Shown: piece after piece, positions 34,125 to 46,607 of the stretch
Layout: each line of letters begins with the position of its first letter
Position numbering within the stretch: the stretch's first letter is position 1
Assembly: GCF_007570865.1 (NCBI RefSeq)
Contig: NZ_VLPS01000005.1
Span: 124,001-188,000, forward strand
Source: Atlantibacter subterraneus
GTDB lineage: Bacteria > Pseudomonadota > Gammaproteobacteria > Enterobacterales > Enterobacteriaceae
Length of the DNA stretch: 64,000 nucleotides
Direction of reading: 5' to 3'
The notes under the pieces: generated by a model
The model's input: the letters and a program-made list of their open reading frames with translations, nothing else
The model's database searches: none
What the model was told of the DNA's origin: nothing
Program-made: the position numbers and the translations under genes

Positions 34125-34583
34125 TTATAAGGACAAATCCTGCAATCGCTCTGACATCACTTCAGAGGAGGACTGCTCTGCGTCTATGTCTTCCTTGACA
34201 CGTTGATACCAGGTCGTTTCGTCCCACAGCTCAAATTTATTGAACTGCCCGACCAGCATCACTTGTTTGGTAAGTCCGGCATGCTGCCTTAACACGGGGG
34301 TTAACAGCAGTCGACCAGCACTGTCCATCTGACATTCACTGGCATGCCCTAACAACAGCCGTTGCACACGGCGTTCATTGGGATTCATGCTCGACAGACG
34401 CGATAGCTTTTGTTCAATCACTTCCCATTCAGGAAGCGTATAAAGCAGCAGGCAGGGGTGATGGATGTCGATGGTGCAAACCATCTGACCGGCAGCGATC
34501 TCGATCAGTTTTTCCCGGTAACGGGTAGGCACGGATAACCGCCCTTTACTGTCGAGGTTTACTAACGAAGCGCCACGGAACAT
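34125..34583 (-). CDS. mraZ: MraZ, repressor of the dcw cluster
   Basis: MraZ is an AbrB-like (double MraZ/SpoVT fold) DNA-binding protein that represses its own dcw operon. 152 residues, the E. coli length. Each half carries the D-x-R-x3-P loop: [14 protein letters not shown] near 11-24 and [13 protein letters not shown] near 91-103. First gene of the cluster, with three MraZ boxes upstream. Confidence 0.98.
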   Translation of the reverse strand: MFRGASLVNLDSKGRLSVPTRYREKLIEIAAGQMVCTIDIHHPCLLLYTLPEWEVIEQKLSRLSSMNPNERRVQRLLLGHASECQMDSAGRLLLTPVLRQHAGLTKQVMLVGQFNKFELWDETTWYQRVKEDIDAEQSSSEVMSERLQDLSL

Positions 34584-34611
34584 GCCAGCCTCACCCTGAT
34601 AAGCCCCTTTT

Positions 34612-34636
34612 CACCACTATATCCCACAAATTCCCA
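34612..34636 (-). promoter_or_regulatory. Three MraZ operator repeats
   Basis: On the minus strand, TGGGA (34636-34632), TGGGA (34626-34622) and TGGTG (34616-34612) are spaced exactly 10 bp apart, starting just downstream of the mra -10 element. E. coli MraZ is known to bind three TGGGN-type direct repeats with this period. Confidence 0.85.
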
Positions 34637-34644
34637 CATTAGGG

Positions 34645-34674
34645 AGTTTACGGAGCGGAGGAAAAGCTTGTCAA
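34645..34674 (-). promoter_or_regulatory. mra promoter of the dcw cluster
   Basis: Minus-strand TTGACA (34674-34669), 18 bp spacer, TAAACT (34650-34645), as in the E. coli mra promoter that feeds mraZ through to the division genes. Confidence 0.82.
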
Positions 34675-35107
34675 GCCAGCACCGAGGCTGGAATTAACAA
34701 ATTATCCGTTCCTGAGGAGGAGAGGAGCTAATTTAAAAAGCTGCGTTTAAAGCGAGGCAAAATTAACGTTATGAATATTTGTAAGAAAAATGTCGAATAA
34801 ACCGAAAGGGGTAAGATCGCCTATTTACGTACAAAAAAAATACAAAGTGCCCAGTTTGCGACGCGGGCGGCATTTTAAGGCAAATCGTGCGGTCTGAACA
34901 GCAGCACATGGCCTGCATAAAGGAGGTTCAGGGGTGGCAGGCCGTAAGAATAAAGTTATTTATCGGCAGGTTATTGTAGGATACATGTTACAAAATGATT
35001 CAAAAGAAATATTAATTTACTGCTTCACGGATATTAATCCTCCGTTTGAAGCTGATTATTAATAATTTAAGAAATACGTACGATCTGTACGGAATAGTCT
35101 GAATATT
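34675..35107. other. AT-rich gap between the mra promoter and cra
   Basis: About 430 bp without a recognised gene, the same position as a similar-sized gap in E. coli. It holds a GGCCTGC/GCAGGCC inverted repeat (about 34910-34942) and one possible small ORF, listed separately. Confidence 0.5.
34934..35062 (+). CDS. Candidate small ORF of 42 residues (unrecognised)
   Basis: A GTG start with an ideal Shine-Dalgarno (AAAGGAGG, ending 7 nt upstream) opens 42 codons, MAGRKNKVIYRQVIVGYM..., ending FEADY. It runs against cra and mraZ. I know no homologue, see no clear promoter, and the right arm of an inverted repeat covers its first codons. It may be chance; only the ribosome-binding site argues for it. 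Confidence 0.3.
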   Translation: MAGRKNKVIYRQVIVGYMLQNDSKEILIYCFTDINPPFEADY

Positions 35108-35133
35108 TAAAAAAGGCAGCCTGCGCTGCCTTT
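35108..35133 (-). terminator. cra terminator
   Basis: Minus-strand stem AAAGGCAGC/GCTGCCTTT with a 4-nt loop, running into a T tract at 35114-35108, just after the cra stop. Confidence 0.88.
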
Positions 35134-35142
35134 ATCTGAAAA

Positions 35143-36147
35143 TTAACGGCGGCTAAGACTGCCGCGTTTATACAAATTACGTCTTATACGCGTTAGCCCC
35201 GGTTTCGGTTTACGCGGCTCGTCAAGGCTGGCGAGCACCAGTTCCAGTACGCGCTCCGCCACATCACGATGACGCTGCGCTACTGCCAGTACCGGGCATT
35301 GCAGGAAATCGAGCAGCTCATTATCCCCGAAGGTCGCGATGGCCAAATCGGTCGGCAAACGTCCTTCGCGCTTCAACGTCACATCCATCACCCCTTGCAG
35401 TAAAGCAAAGGAGGTGGTGAACAGCGCTTGGGGCATCGGGTGCGTTTCCAGCCATTTTTCGAAAAGCTGCGCCGCGGCTTCTCTTTCATAGCTGTTGGCA
35501 TACAGATAATGCACTTCCCGGGGATCGTCTTTCCACGCGGCGCGAAAACCCTGCTCGCGTAAAAAACTGACCGACAGTTCCGGCAGCGCGCCCATATACA
35601 GTACGGTTTGCGCCGGGAATTGACGCAATTCGTCAGCCAGCATTTCCGCATCGTCCTGATCGGCACCCACCACGCTGGTGAAGTGTTCGCGATCTAACGC
35701 GCGATCCAGCGCGACGATGGGGAACGAATTATTAGCCCAGCGTTGGTAGAACGGATGCTCAGGCGGCAGAGAGGTGGAAACGATAATAGCGTCAACCTGA
35801 CGCTGTAACAGATGCTCAATACAGCGCATCTCGTTATCAGGCTGATCTTCCGAGCAGGCAATCAACAGTTGATAGCCGCGCTGACGAGCCTGGCGCTCAA
35901 GATAATTGGCAATACGCGTGTAGCTGGTGTTTTCCAGATCGGGGATCACTAAACCGATTGAGCGCGTTCTGCCTGCGCGCAATCCCGCCGCCACCGCGTT
36001 TGGGTGGTAGTTATGCTCACGCACGACCGCCATCACTTTTTCGACAGTTTTATCGCTTACGCGATACTGTCGGGCTTTTCCATTAATGACGTAGCTCGCC
36101 GTTGTGCGCGATACCCCTGCCAGTCGCGCGATTTCATCCAGTTTCAC
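35143..36147 (-). CDS. cra: Cra (FruR), catabolite repressor/activator
   Basis: LacI/GalR-family regulator of central carbon flow that represses glycolytic and activates gluconeogenic genes, released by fructose 1-phosphate. 334 residues, the E. coli length. N-terminal helix-turn-helix [23 protein letters not shown] with hinge, then the effector-binding domain ([13 protein letters not shown]...). Translation starts at GTG (36147) after AGGGG, as in E. coli. A stop codon of a short upstream frame overlaps this GTG. Confidence 0.98.
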   Translation of the reverse strand: MKLDEIARLAGVSRTTASYVINGKARQYRVSDKTVEKVMAVVREHNYHPNAVAAGLRAGRTRSIGLVIPDLENTSYTRIANYLERQARQRGYQLLIACSEDQPDNEMRCIEHLLQRQVDAIIVSTSLPPEHPFYQRWANNSFPIVALDRALDREHFTSVVGADQDDAEMLADELRQFPAQTVLYMGALPELSVSFLREQGFRAAWKDDPREVHYLYANSYEREAAAQLFEKWLETHPMPQALFTTSFALLQGVMDVTLKREGRLPTDLAIATFGDNELLDFLQCPVLAVAQRHRDVAERVLELVLASLDEPRKPKPGLTRIRRNLYKRGSLSRR

Positions 36148-36270
36148 AATTGCCCCTTAGTGAATGACATACTCCATAGCCTTATTAGGGTTATAGCAAA
36201 ATCCATAACATCTAAACGCAGAATAATACCCTGAGCAACTGCTTTTGCGCGCTCTTGCTGGCGTCCAGGC

Positions 36271-36300
36271 AAAAAAAAGCCCGGTGAGACATGCCGGGCT
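36271..36300 (-). terminator. ilvIH terminator
   Basis: Minus-strand stem AGCCCGG/CCGGGCT (36300-36294 and 36284-36278) followed by eight T residues (36278-36271), about 25 nt past the ilvH stop. Confidence 0.92.
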
Positions 36301-36323
36301 GGTTTAAATATTTAACTTTTACA

Positions 36324-36815
36324 CTAACGCATAATCTTATCGCCGCGCGACAGCCCAACCACACCGGAGCGGGCAACTTCGACGATTTTCGCCACATCGC
36401 GGATGGTAGCGAGGAATGCGTCCAGCTTATCGCTGGTGCCTGCCAGCTGCACGGTATACATCGAAGGCGTTACATCAATAATAGAACCGCGGAAGATCTC
36501 GGTGTTGCGTTTGACCTCATCACGGCCATAGCCGCTGGCCTGAATCTTCACCAGCATGATTTCACGCTCGACGTGCGCGCCCTGCCCCAGTTCGTTCACG
36601 CGCAGCACGTCCACCAGCTTGTGCAGCTGCTTTTCGATCTGCTCAAGCACTTTGGCATCGCCCACCGTCTGGATGGTCATGCGCGACAGGGTAGGATCTT
36701 CCGTCGGCGCAACGGTGAGGCTTTCAATGTTATAGCCGCGTTGGGAGAACAACCCAATCACCCGTGACAGCGCGCCTGATTCGTTTTCCAGTAACACAGA
36801 TAGTATCCGGCGCAT
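36324..36815 (-). CDS. ilvH: Acetolactate synthase III small (regulatory) subunit
   Basis: IlvH activates IlvI and confers valine feedback inhibition. 163 residues from the ATG of [21 protein letters not shown], the E. coli length; an upstream in-frame start (36845) lies in ilvI. N-terminal ACT domain (about 1-76, with the effector loop NESGALSRV) and a C-terminal ACT-like domain. It starts 2 nt after the ilvI stop. Confidence 0.98.
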   Translation of the reverse strand: MRRILSVLLENESGALSRVIGLFSQRGYNIESLTVAPTEDPTLSRMTIQTVGDAKVLEQIEKQLHKLVDVLRVNELGQGAHVEREIMLVKIQASGYGRDEVKRNTEIFRGSIIDVTPSMYTVQLAGTSDKLDAFLATIRDVAKIVEVARSGVVGLSRGDKIMR

Positions 36816-36817
36816 GC

Positions 36818-38542
36818 TTATGTCCTCTCCGTTTTGCTTAACCACATTTCATCCATTCCGCCACCACGAATATGCATCGGATAAACGTGCTCGGTGCCAT
36901 CGACGGTCACATCGACAAACACAAGGCGGTTATTGCGCACCTGTTCCAGGGCTTCGCTTAATTTGCTTTCCAGCTCATCGGGGCGGGTAATATTGATACC
37001 CACATGCCCGTAGGCCTGCGCAAGGCGGGCAAAGTCCGGCAGCGACTCCATATAGGATTGTGAATGGCGGCCAGAATAGATCATGTCCTGCCACTGCTTC
37101 ACCATACCGAGATAGCGGTTATTCAGATTCAATACCAGCACCGGTAATTCATATTGCAACGCGGTAGACAGCTCCTGAATGTTCATCTGGATGCTGCCAT
37201 CCCCGGTCACGCAAATCACCATCTCATTCGGCAGGGCGAGCTTAACGCCCAGCGCCGCAGGTAAACCAAATCCCATGGTGCCGAGACCGCCGGAGTTAAT
37301 CCAACGGCGCGGTTTATCGAACGTATAATAAAGTGCCGCAAACATCTGATGCTGGCCAACGTCAGACGTGACGTAGGCATCGCCTTGGGTTAAACGGTGG
37401 ATCGTCTCGATGACTGCCTGAGGCTTAATACTTTCACCGGAAGTGTTGTAACTCAGACACTTGCGCGCACGCCAGCCCTCAATTTGCTGCCACCAGTCGC
37501 GGATATCATCCAGCGCCTGAGCGTTTTCTTCCTGTTCCAGCAATTCCAGCATTTGTTCCAGCACCAGCCCCGCATCACCCACGATAGGAATATCTGCTGA
37601 TACCGTTTTAGAGATTGATGCCGGGTCGATATCAATATGCAGCACCGTGGCATTCGGGCAGTACTTCGCCAGATTGTTGGTGGTGCGATCGTCAAAACGC
37701 ACCCCGACGGCAAAAATCACATCAGAATGGTGCATCGTCATATTGGCTTCGTAGGTGCCATGCATACCCAACATGCCTAAAGACTGACGATGCGACCCAG
37801 GAAACGCACCCAGGCCCATTAATGAAGAGGTGACCGGCAAATTAAGCTTTTCTACCAGACGGCGCAGCGGCGCGTCGCAAGCGGAGTTGATCGCCCCGCC
37901 GCCAACGTACAGAACCGGTTTTTTCGCGGCCAGCAATGTTTGTAGCGCGCGTTTGATTTGGCCTTTATGTCCCTGAGTGGTGGGATTATAAGAGCGCATA
38001 CTGACGGAGTCGGGCCAGACATACGGCATCTTCTTCGCCGGGTTGAGAATATCTTTTGGTAAATCGACGACAACCGGGCCGGGACGACCGCTGGCGGCCA
38101 GCCAAAAAGCTTTCTTCAGTACGGTCGGGATATCTTCGGTTTGCTTAACAAGGAAGCTATGCTTCACCACCGGGCGGGAAATCCCCACCATGTCGCATTC
38201 CTGGAAAGAGTCATAACCGATAAGCGATGTCGCCACCTGTCCGGAGAGCACAACTAAAGGAATTGAATCCATATAGGCAGTCGCGATACCCGTAATAGCA
38301 TTGGTCGCCCCAGGACCCGATGTCACCAGTACGACACCCACCTCGCCAGTAGCTCGCGCCAGGCCATCCGCCATGTGTACAGCAGCTTGTTCATGCCGCA
38401 CCAGTATATGGTCAATCCCGCCAATCGTATGCAGCGCGTCATAGATATCCAGCACGGCCCCGCCGGGGTAGCCGAATACCTGTTTCACGCCCTGATCGAT
38501 CAGCGATTGCACCACCATCTCGGCTCCAGACAACATCTCCAT
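36818..38542 (-). CDS. ilvI: Acetolactate synthase III large (catalytic) subunit
   Basis: IlvI condenses two pyruvates to acetolactate (valine, leucine) or pyruvate with 2-ketobutyrate (isoleucine); it uses thiamine diphosphate, FAD and Mg. 574 residues, the E. coli length. Thiamine-site glutamate in [15 protein letters not shown]; the GDG...N motif is [12 protein letters not shown]...LNLNN. Of two ATGs, the second (38542) is 6 nt from GGAGG and agrees with E. coli; the first is only 3 nt away. Confidence 0.99.
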   Translation of the reverse strand: MEMLSGAEMVVQSLIDQGVKQVFGYPGGAVLDIYDALHTIGGIDHILVRHEQAAVHMADGLARATGEVGVVLVTSGPGATNAITGIATAYMDSIPLVVLSGQVATSLIGYDSFQECDMVGISRPVVKHSFLVKQTEDIPTVLKKAFWLAASGRPGPVVVDLPKDILNPAKKMPYVWPDSVSMRSYNPTTQGHKGQIKRALQTLLAAKKPVLYVGGGAINSACDAPLRRLVEKLNLPVTSSLMGLGAFPGSHRQSLGMLGMHGTYEANMTMHHSDVIFAVGVRFDDRTTNNLAKYCPNATVLHIDIDPASISKTVSADIPIVGDAGLVLEQMLELLEQEENAQALDDIRDWWQQIEGWRARKCLSYNTSGESIKPQAVIETIHRLTQGDAYVTSDVGQHQMFAALYYTFDKPRRWINSGGLGTMGFGLPAALGVKLALPNEMVICVTGDGSIQMNIQELSTALQYELPVLVLNLNNRYLGMVKQWQDMIYSGRHSQSYMESLPDFARLAQAYGHVGINITRPDELESKLSEALEQVRNNRLVFVDVTVDGTEHVYPMHIRGGGMDEMWLSKTERT

Positions 38543-38545
38543 CAT

Positions 38546-38937
38546 TTGCCTCCAGGCTTTTATTTTCTGTCAACGGTGGAAATCATGTTCTCGCCGTTGT
38601 GAATGCAGGCGCGAAACGCCTGACGTCGCAATGAGCTTTTTTCTTTCGCATAACATAACCGCTCGGGATCGGGCAGGCAATTGACCCTCGTTGCTGCTCG
38701 TATAACGCCTTTTTTCCACCATGAACGGTCAAAACAGGTGTAATAGCGTGATAGCTCTGGAAGAAGCGGTTGTCATAGCGGGATATTTTATAAGGGGTGG
38801 AGATTACAGTGAGAGATCAAGGAAAGCGGTAAGGGATAGCTGATGCCAAAGCCTGGAAATCAAAACAGAACAAATCACTATTATTGATGTGAAAATTAGT
38901 AAAACCGAACGGTTGCCCATCCGGTTTATCGACAATT
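38546..38937. other. ilvIH regulatory region (ilvI-leuO gap)
   Basis: Nearly 400 bp without a gene, AT-rich in its distal half. In E. coli the same interval carries the ilvIH promoter and several Lrp sites; I cannot place individual sites by eye. A possible leuO terminator on the minus strand, AAACCG/CGGTTT with a 14-nt loop (38927-38902), lies close to the leuO stop. Confidence 0.5.
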
Positions 38938-39882
38938 TTATTTCTTACAAATTTTGATCAGCAACTCTTCCATCCACTGATGGCCTTTGTCGCGCCCCGC
39001 CGCTTCGTGCCAGGAGAGATAGCAGGTGCGGCGATCGATCTCTAATGGCAGCGGCAGAACATCCAGGCTCAATGTTGAAACAAATTCTTCTGCCAACCAG
39101 CGAGGCGCGATGGCAACCAGATTGGTTTGAGAAACAACATTCAGAACGCTGGTCATTGCCATTCCCTGATAGGCAATAATGCTCTGTTTTTCGGTCGTAT
39201 CATACCAGGGAGCGCTAAATGAACCGAAACGTTCTAATGCCACCACGGCATGCTGTTCGCGATAAACGCCTTGCTCATTAGTCAAATCTTTCTTACGGGG
39301 ATGTGATTTACTGCACACCAACACCATTTCATCTTCAAATAAAGGTACGCAGGAGAATTCAGGCCGACGAAAAACATCGTAGCTGATCACAAATTCCGTT
39401 TCCTGATAGCGTAACTGGTGCTCAATATTTTGATTTAATGATGACTTAAATGCCAGGTGTATATTTGGGGCAATGTTCGTCACGCTATTATAAATAATTG
39501 ACGTTAAGAGATTATCTAACGGGCTACAGACGCAGAGATTAAATAAGCGTTCGCTGCTGAGAGGTTCGAATCCGGACCCCGGCAGTTCATTTTGTACTAA
39601 CTGCAACGCCTGACGGATGGAACCAAAAAGCTGACATGCCCGCATGGTAGGCTGAATACCCCGGCCATAACGAACAAAAAGTTCATCATTAAACATAAGC
39701 TTAAGCCGCGAAACCGCATTACTGACCGCGGGTTGAGACATACCCAACAAGTGCGCTGCGCGAGTAATATTCTGCTCCTGCATTACCGCATCAAAGACAG
39801 TCAATAAATTAAGGTCCACCGAACGCAATTGCGGCTTTAACCCATCACCCGTGGGCAAATGGTTAAGATGATTATCAGGCAT
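38938..39882 (-). CDS. leuO: LeuO, LysR-type pleiotropic regulator
   Basis: LeuO is a LysR-family regulator that antagonises H-NS silencing at many loci. 314 residues from the ATG at 39882, the E. coli length; GGAG lies 6 nt upstream, and an ATG four codons earlier lacks homology. Helix-turn-helix: [36 protein letters not shown] (segment near residues 28-63, quoted only by its borders LLTVF and SRLK). The effector domain follows. Divergent from leuLABCD. Confidence 0.97.
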   Translation of the reverse strand: MPDNHLNHLPTGDGLKPQLRSVDLNLLTVFDAVMQEQNITRAAHLLGMSQPAVSNAVSRLKLMFNDELFVRYGRGIQPTMRACQLFGSIRQALQLVQNELPGSGFEPLSSERLFNLCVCSPLDNLLTSIIYNSVTNIAPNIHLAFKSSLNQNIEHQLRYQETEFVISYDVFRRPEFSCVPLFEDEMVLVCSKSHPRKKDLTNEQGVYREQHAVVALERFGSFSAPWYDTTEKQSIIAYQGMAMTSVLNVVSQTNLVAIAPRWLAEEFVSTLSLDVLPLPLEIDRRTCYLSWHEAAGRDKGHQWMEELLIKICKK

Positions 39883-40430
39883 AAACCACTCCATTGGTAC
39901 ATTATCGTCTTACCCTGGCAACATCATTGAACCACTTTTCGTTGCAAGCTCAGGAAAAAGGACGTCATTATTCACTTTCATTAATTAACGCTGGGATAGT
40001 TTACGATTGCACCACCGCTATCATATAGCGATCAACGTTAACACATTGGGTTTTGCTACAGACGACAATCAAAACATAAACTTTGAAAATTCTCAATAAT
40101 TCACCCGGTGAATTATGATTTTAGGATTATTAAAATATTCTGTCATTAACATCCAGAGTACTTCAACACGTCTTTAACATCTTTATTTGCTGGCACGTTT
40201 TTTTCAGCTTAACTGGGGTTGATTTTTAATAATTGTTATTAAATTAAATATAAGAAAATTCATCTTATTGACCATCTGAATTGTTAGACAAGCCGCAGAC
40301 AAGATGAAGAAAATCTGATCTCATGAATAGATACAATAATTTTTTAATTGGCGCGGTTTTTAGCACATTACGCTAAATATAAATTTAAACATAGCTGCGC
40401 CCTATCGATGGAGGGTCCATGAAAGAAAGG
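39883..40430. other. AT-rich leuO-leuL intergenic region
   Basis: About 550 bp, strikingly AT-rich compared with its neighbours, without a gene. The E. coli equivalent is an H-NS-bound region through which the ilvIH, leuO and leuABCD promoters influence each other. The base composition agrees with that role, but I cannot point to defined sites. Confidence 0.6.
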
Positions 40431-40459
40431 TTGACACTCCTCCATGAATCAAGTACCAC
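40431..40459 (+). promoter_or_regulatory. leuLABCD promoter
   Basis: TTGACA at 40431-40436, 17 bp spacer, TACCAC at 40454-40459, aligning with the E. coli leu promoter (TTGACA...TAACTC). The start of transcription would be near 40466. Confidence 0.75.
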
Positions 40460-40493
40460 TAAAAGCATCTTAACGCATTCAGGGGCTTGATAA

Positions 40494-40577
40494 ATGATTC
40501 GCACTGTTCGCCTACTCGGTCTACTACTACTCAACGCATCTCTGCGCGGTAGACTGTTGGGCGGCATTCAGCGATAG
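40494..40577 (+). CDS. leuL: leu operon leader peptide
   Basis: 27-codon leader with the same architecture as E. coli LeuL (28 codons). It starts MIRTVRLLGLLLLNASLRG and ends GIQR. Codons 7-8 are CTA CTC and codons 10-13 are CTA CTA CTA CTC, so six Leu codons lie within seven positions, mostly the rare CTA. Ribosome stalling here when leucyl-tRNA is scarce would prevent formation of the terminator at 40604. An AGGGG lies upstream of the ATG. Confidence 0.95.
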   Translation: MIRTVRLLGLLLLNASLRGRLLGGIQR

Positions 40578-40603
40578 GTTGAATCAGGCCACAAGAGAAA
40601 ACG

Positions 40604-40629
40604 AACCCGCGCACTGCGCGGGTTTTTTT
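40604..40629 (+). terminator. leu attenuator
   Basis: Stem ACCCGCGC/GCGCGGGT (40605-40612 and 40616-40623), 3-nt loop, followed by TTTTTTT, between leuL and leuA. Confidence 0.92.
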
Positions 40630-40672
40630 ATGCTCGTCGCAGGCGCAGAAAACTGACATAAGGACCGTATTC

Positions 40673-43335
<2,663 letters not shown>

Positions 43336-43337
43336 TC

Positions 43338-44738
43338 ATGGCCAGCACGCTGTACCAAAAATTATTCGATGCCCACGTGGTGTATGAAGCAAAAGACGAA
43401 ACGCCGCTGCTGTACATCGACCGCCATCTGGTGCATGAAGTAACGTCCCCGCAGGCGTTCGACGGTTTGCGCGCTCATGGTCGCCCGGTGCGCCAGCCGC
43501 GCAAAACCTTTGCTACCATGGATCACAACGTCTCGACGCAGACCAAAGACATCAACGCCTCGGGCGAAATGGCGCGCATCCAGATGCAGGAGTTGATTAA
43601 GAACTGCAATGAATTCGGCGTCGAGTTATATGACCTGAACCACCCTTACCAGGGTATCGTGCACGTGATGGGCCCGGAGCAAGGCATCACCCTGCCCGGC
43701 ATGACCATCGTATGCGGCGACTCCCACACCGCCACCCACGGCGCATTCGGCGCGCTGGCGTTCGGTATCGGCACCTCGGAAGTAGAACACGTTCTGGCGA
43801 CCCAGACCCTGAAACAGGGCCGCGCCAAAACCATGAAGATTGAAGTCAAAGGCAGCGCCGCGCCGGGCATTACCGCCAAAGACATCGTGCTGGCGATTAT
43901 CGGTAAAACCGGTAGCGCAGGCGGCACCGGGCATGTGGTGGAATTCTGCGGTGACGCGATTGCGGCGTTGAGCATGGAAGGCCGAATGACCCTGTGCAAC
44001 ATGGCGATTGAGATGGGCGCTAAAGCGGGCCTGGTCGCGCCGGATGAAACCACGTTCAACTATGTGAAAGGCCGTCTGCACGCGCCGAAAGGCAAAGATT
44101 TTGACGATGCCGTCGAGTACTGGAAAACCTTCAAAACCGATCCTGACGCGGTGTTCGATACGGTGGTCACCCTGGATGCCGCCGACATCGCGCCGCAAGT
44201 GACCTGGGGCACCAACCCCGGTCAGGTGATTTCGGTGACCGATCGCGTACCGGAACCGGCCTCCTTTGCCGATCCGGTTGAGCGCGCCTCGGCGGAAAAA
44301 GCGCTGGCCTATATGGGCCTGCAGCCTGGCGTACCGTTGACCGAAGTGGCGATTGATAAAGTGTTTATCGGCTCCTGCACCAACTCGCGGATTGAAGATC
44401 TGCGCGCCGCGGCGGAAATCGCCAAAGGGCGTAAAGTCGCGCCGGGCGTTCAGGCGCTGGTCGTGCCGGGCTCCGGTCCGGTGAAAGCGCAGGCGGAAGC
44501 CGAAGGTCTGGATAAGATCTTTATCGAAGCTGGTTTTGAATGGCGCTTGCCGGGCTGCTCAATGTGCCTGGCAATGAACAACGACCGTCTGAATCCGGGC
44601 GAGCGCTGCGCCTCTACCAGCAACCGTAACTTTGAAGGCCGTCAGGGCCGAGGTGGCCGCACTCACCTGGTCAGCCCGGCGATGGCGGCAGCAGCAGCGG
44701 TAACCGGTCATTTCGCCGATATCCGCACACTGAAATAA
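43338..44738 (+). CDS. leuC: 3-isopropylmalate dehydratase, large subunit
   Basis: LeuC with LeuD isomerises 2- to 3-isopropylmalate via an aconitase-type [4Fe-4S] cluster. 466 residues, the E. coli length. Cluster cysteines lie in [14 protein letters not shown] near residue 347 and in [11 protein letters not shown] near 407-410. Substrate-binding motifs [21 protein letters not shown] and [13 protein letters not shown] are intact. Confidence 0.99.
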   Translation: MASTLYQKLFDAHVVYEAKDETPLLYIDRHLVHEVTSPQAFDGLRAHGRPVRQPRKTFATMDHNVSTQTKDINASGEMARIQMQELIKNCNEFGVELYDLNHPYQGIVHVMGPEQGITLPGMTIVCGDSHTATHGAFGALAFGIGTSEVEHVLATQTLKQGRAKTMKIEVKGSAAPGITAKDIVLAIIGKTGSAGGTGHVVEFCGDAIAALSMEGRMTLCNMAIEMGAKAGLVAPDETTFNYVKGRLHAPKGKDFDDAVEYWKTFKTDPDAVFDTVVTLDAADIAPQVTWGTNPGQVISVTDRVPEPASFADPVERASAEKALAYMGLQPGVPLTEVAIDKVFIGSCTNSRIEDLRAAAEIAKGRKVAPGVQALVVPGSGPVKAQAEAEGLDKIFIEAGFEWRLPGCSMCLAMNNDRLNPGERCASTSNRNFEGRQGRGGRTHLVSPAMAAAAAVTGHFADIRTLK

Positions 44739-44749
44739 GGAGCATCACC

Positions 44750-45355
44750 ATGGCAGAAAAATTTACTCAACATACCGGCCTGGTGGTTCCACTGGATGCG
44801 GCCAACGTCGATACCGACGCGATTATCCCGAAGCAGTTTCTGCAAAAGGTCACCCGTACCGGCTTTGGCGCGCACCTGTTTAACGACTGGCGTTTTCTCG
44901 ACGACAAAGGCGAAGTGCCGAACCCGGAATTTGTGCTGAATTTCCCGGAATACCAGGGCGCATCGATTCTGCTGGCGCGAGAAAACTTCGGCTGCGGTTC
45001 GTCCCGTGAACACGCGCCGTGGGCGCTGACCGATTACGGCTTTAAAGTGGTGATCGCCCCGAGCTTCGCGGATATTTTCTATGGCAACAGCTTCAACAAC
45101 CAGCTGCTGCCGGTGAAGCTGAGCGATGAAGAAGTCGATGAGCTGTTTGCACTTGTGCAGGCTAATCCCGGCATCCGCTTTGAAGTGGATCTGGAAGCGC
45201 AGGAAGTCAAAGCGGGCGACAAGCGGTATGCCTTCACGTTGGACGCGTTCCGCCGTCACTGCATGCTGAACGGTCTGGACAGCATCGGCCTGACCTTGCA
45301 GCACGAAGACGCGATTTCCGCCTACGAGCAGCGCCAGCCGACGTTTATGAACTAA
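44750..45355 (+). CDS. leuD: 3-isopropylmalate dehydratase, small subunit
   Basis: Swivel-domain partner of LeuC. 201 residues, the E. coli length. Signatures: [14 protein letters not shown] near the N-terminus and [15 protein letters not shown] near residue 82, which contact the substrate. Last gene of leuLABCD; AAGGAG precedes the ATG. Confidence 0.99.
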   Translation: MAEKFTQHTGLVVPLDAANVDTDAIIPKQFLQKVTRTGFGAHLFNDWRFLDDKGEVPNPEFVLNFPEYQGASILLARENFGCGSSREHAPWALTDYGFKVVIAPSFADIFYGNSFNNQLLPVKLSDEEVDELFALVQANPGIRFEVDLEAQEVKAGDKRYAFTLDAFRRHCMLNGLDSIGLTLQHEDAISAYEQRQPTFMN

Positions 45356-45360
45356 ATAAA

Positions 45361-45390
45361 GATGCCGGGCGCAATGCCCGGCATCTTTTT
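45361..45390. terminator. leuD / setA convergent terminator
   Basis: Stem GATGCCGGGC/GCCCGGCATC (about 45361-45385) followed by five T residues. The last T residues lie in the setA stop codon (45389-45391). AAATAAA on the left gives a poorer U tract in the opposite direction. Confidence 0.85.
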
Positions 45391-46567
45391 AGACGTCTTT
45401 TACCCGCGATGTAATCAGCAGAGTAAAAATCCCCATTCCCGCTACCGCCCAGTACACCGCGTAATGCCCAAAACTTTCCACCAGCGCGCCCTGAATCACC
45501 CCCGCCAGGATCACCCCGGTTGAGATACTGTTGGTAAACAGCGTAGTGGCCGAACCCGCCCGCCCCGGCATCAGGTCCTGAAACCAGATCATGCCGATCG
45601 CCGCGATAATCCCGATAAACACCGCATTAAAAATTTGCAGCATCAGCAGCGCCCGCTGGCTCTGGAACAGCAGCAGGCCGATATAGAACAGAATGGCGGA
45701 GACCACCGCCAGCAGCATAATCCGCCGCTTGCCGACGCGCTTCACATAGTAGCCCGCCAGCAGCATCACCGGGATCTCCAGCCCGGCGGCGGTGCCCATC
45801 AGCACGCCTGCCAGCTTATCCGGAAGGCCCAGCTCGCTGCTGATCCACAGCGGCATATCAATAAAATACATGGTGTTGCAGGTCCACATCAGCACCGAGG
45901 CGATAAACAGCAGCCGCACGTTTTTATCCTGCCAGCCGCTCACCTGGGTTAGCGCCATGTCGGTTTGCAGCGTTTCGCGCGGCACCGACGGCAGCGCCAG
46001 CGCGATCACCCCCAGGCTCAGTAAGAAGATAAACCCGGCAAACAGGAACATGGCGGTGAAGCCGTAATTGAGCGCCAGCAAAAACGCCAGTGGCGGCCCG
46101 ATTACCCATGCCAGCGACAGCTGCGCACGCATCACCGAGCTGAACATCACCGCTTCACGCGCCGAGCTGTCGGCATATTCCCGCGCCAGCGCAAACAGCT
46201 GCGGCATGGTGGTATTGGCCAATGCCGACAGCAGCACCCCGGCGGTGATCAGCGTCAGGTAATGGCGGGTAAAAGCAAACAATACGCAGTTGGCAATCGC
46301 CATCAGGCAGCAGAACATTATCAGCTTGCGCCGGTCGCCCTGGGCATCAGAACGCTTCGCCAGCCACAGGCTCACCACAATCCCGGCCAGGGCGTTTACG
46401 GTATAAAACAGCCCCACCCAGAACGGACGCACGTCCACTTCCCGGCTTAAAAACAGGCTCAGCGTCGGGGCCTGCAATGCGCTGGCGACGCCCACCATAA
46501 AGGCGACGCCCATAAACGCCATATAGACCCAGTTCAACCGGCGACTGCGTGTTAAAAACCACTGCAT
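45389..46567 (-). CDS. setA: SetA, sugar efflux transporter
   Basis: SetA is a major facilitator of the SET family that exports sugars such as glucosides and lactose; in E. coli it is co-expressed with SgrS and helps cells survive glucose-phosphate stress. 392 residues from the ATG at 46567, the E. coli length, with twelve membrane segments. Signatures: LQAPTLSLFLSREV, ANTTMPQLFALAREYADSSAR, GLPDKLAGVLMGTAAGLEIP and WFQDLMPGRAGSATTLF. GAAAGG sits 9 nt before this ATG; the ATG three codons earlier (46576) abuts the AAAGG and is unlikely. Confidence 0.96.
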   Translation of the reverse strand: MQWFLTRSRRLNWVYMAFMGVAFMVGVASALQAPTLSLFLSREVDVRPFWVGLFYTVNALAGIVVSLWLAKRSDAQGDRRKLIMFCCLMAIANCVLFAFTRHYLTLITAGVLLSALANTTMPQLFALAREYADSSAREAVMFSSVMRAQLSLAWVIGPPLAFLLALNYGFTAMFLFAGFIFLLSLGVIALALPSVPRETLQTDMALTQVSGWQDKNVRLLFIASVLMWTCNTMYFIDMPLWISSELGLPDKLAGVLMGTAAGLEIPVMLLAGYYVKRVGKRRIMLLAVVSAILFYIGLLLFQSQRALLMLQIFNAVFIGIIAAIGMIWFQDLMPGRAGSATTLFTNSISTGVILAGVIQGALVESFGHYAVYWAVAGMGIFTLLITSRVKDV

Positions 46568-46607
46568 AAGGTGCATCCTTTCGTTAGGGGGATGGAAAGC
46601 ATAAACG

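Noticed and set aside
34675-35107. Possible mobile element or phage remnant in the AT-rich mraZ-cra gap
   Set aside because: No transposase or integrase fragment, no terminal repeats and no target duplication seen; E. coli has a gap of similar size at this place.
36144-36206. 20-codon frame ending at the cra start (possible leader peptide)
   Set aside because: No Shine-Dalgarno and no similarity to the fruL leader I remember from E. coli; the stop/start overlap can arise by chance.
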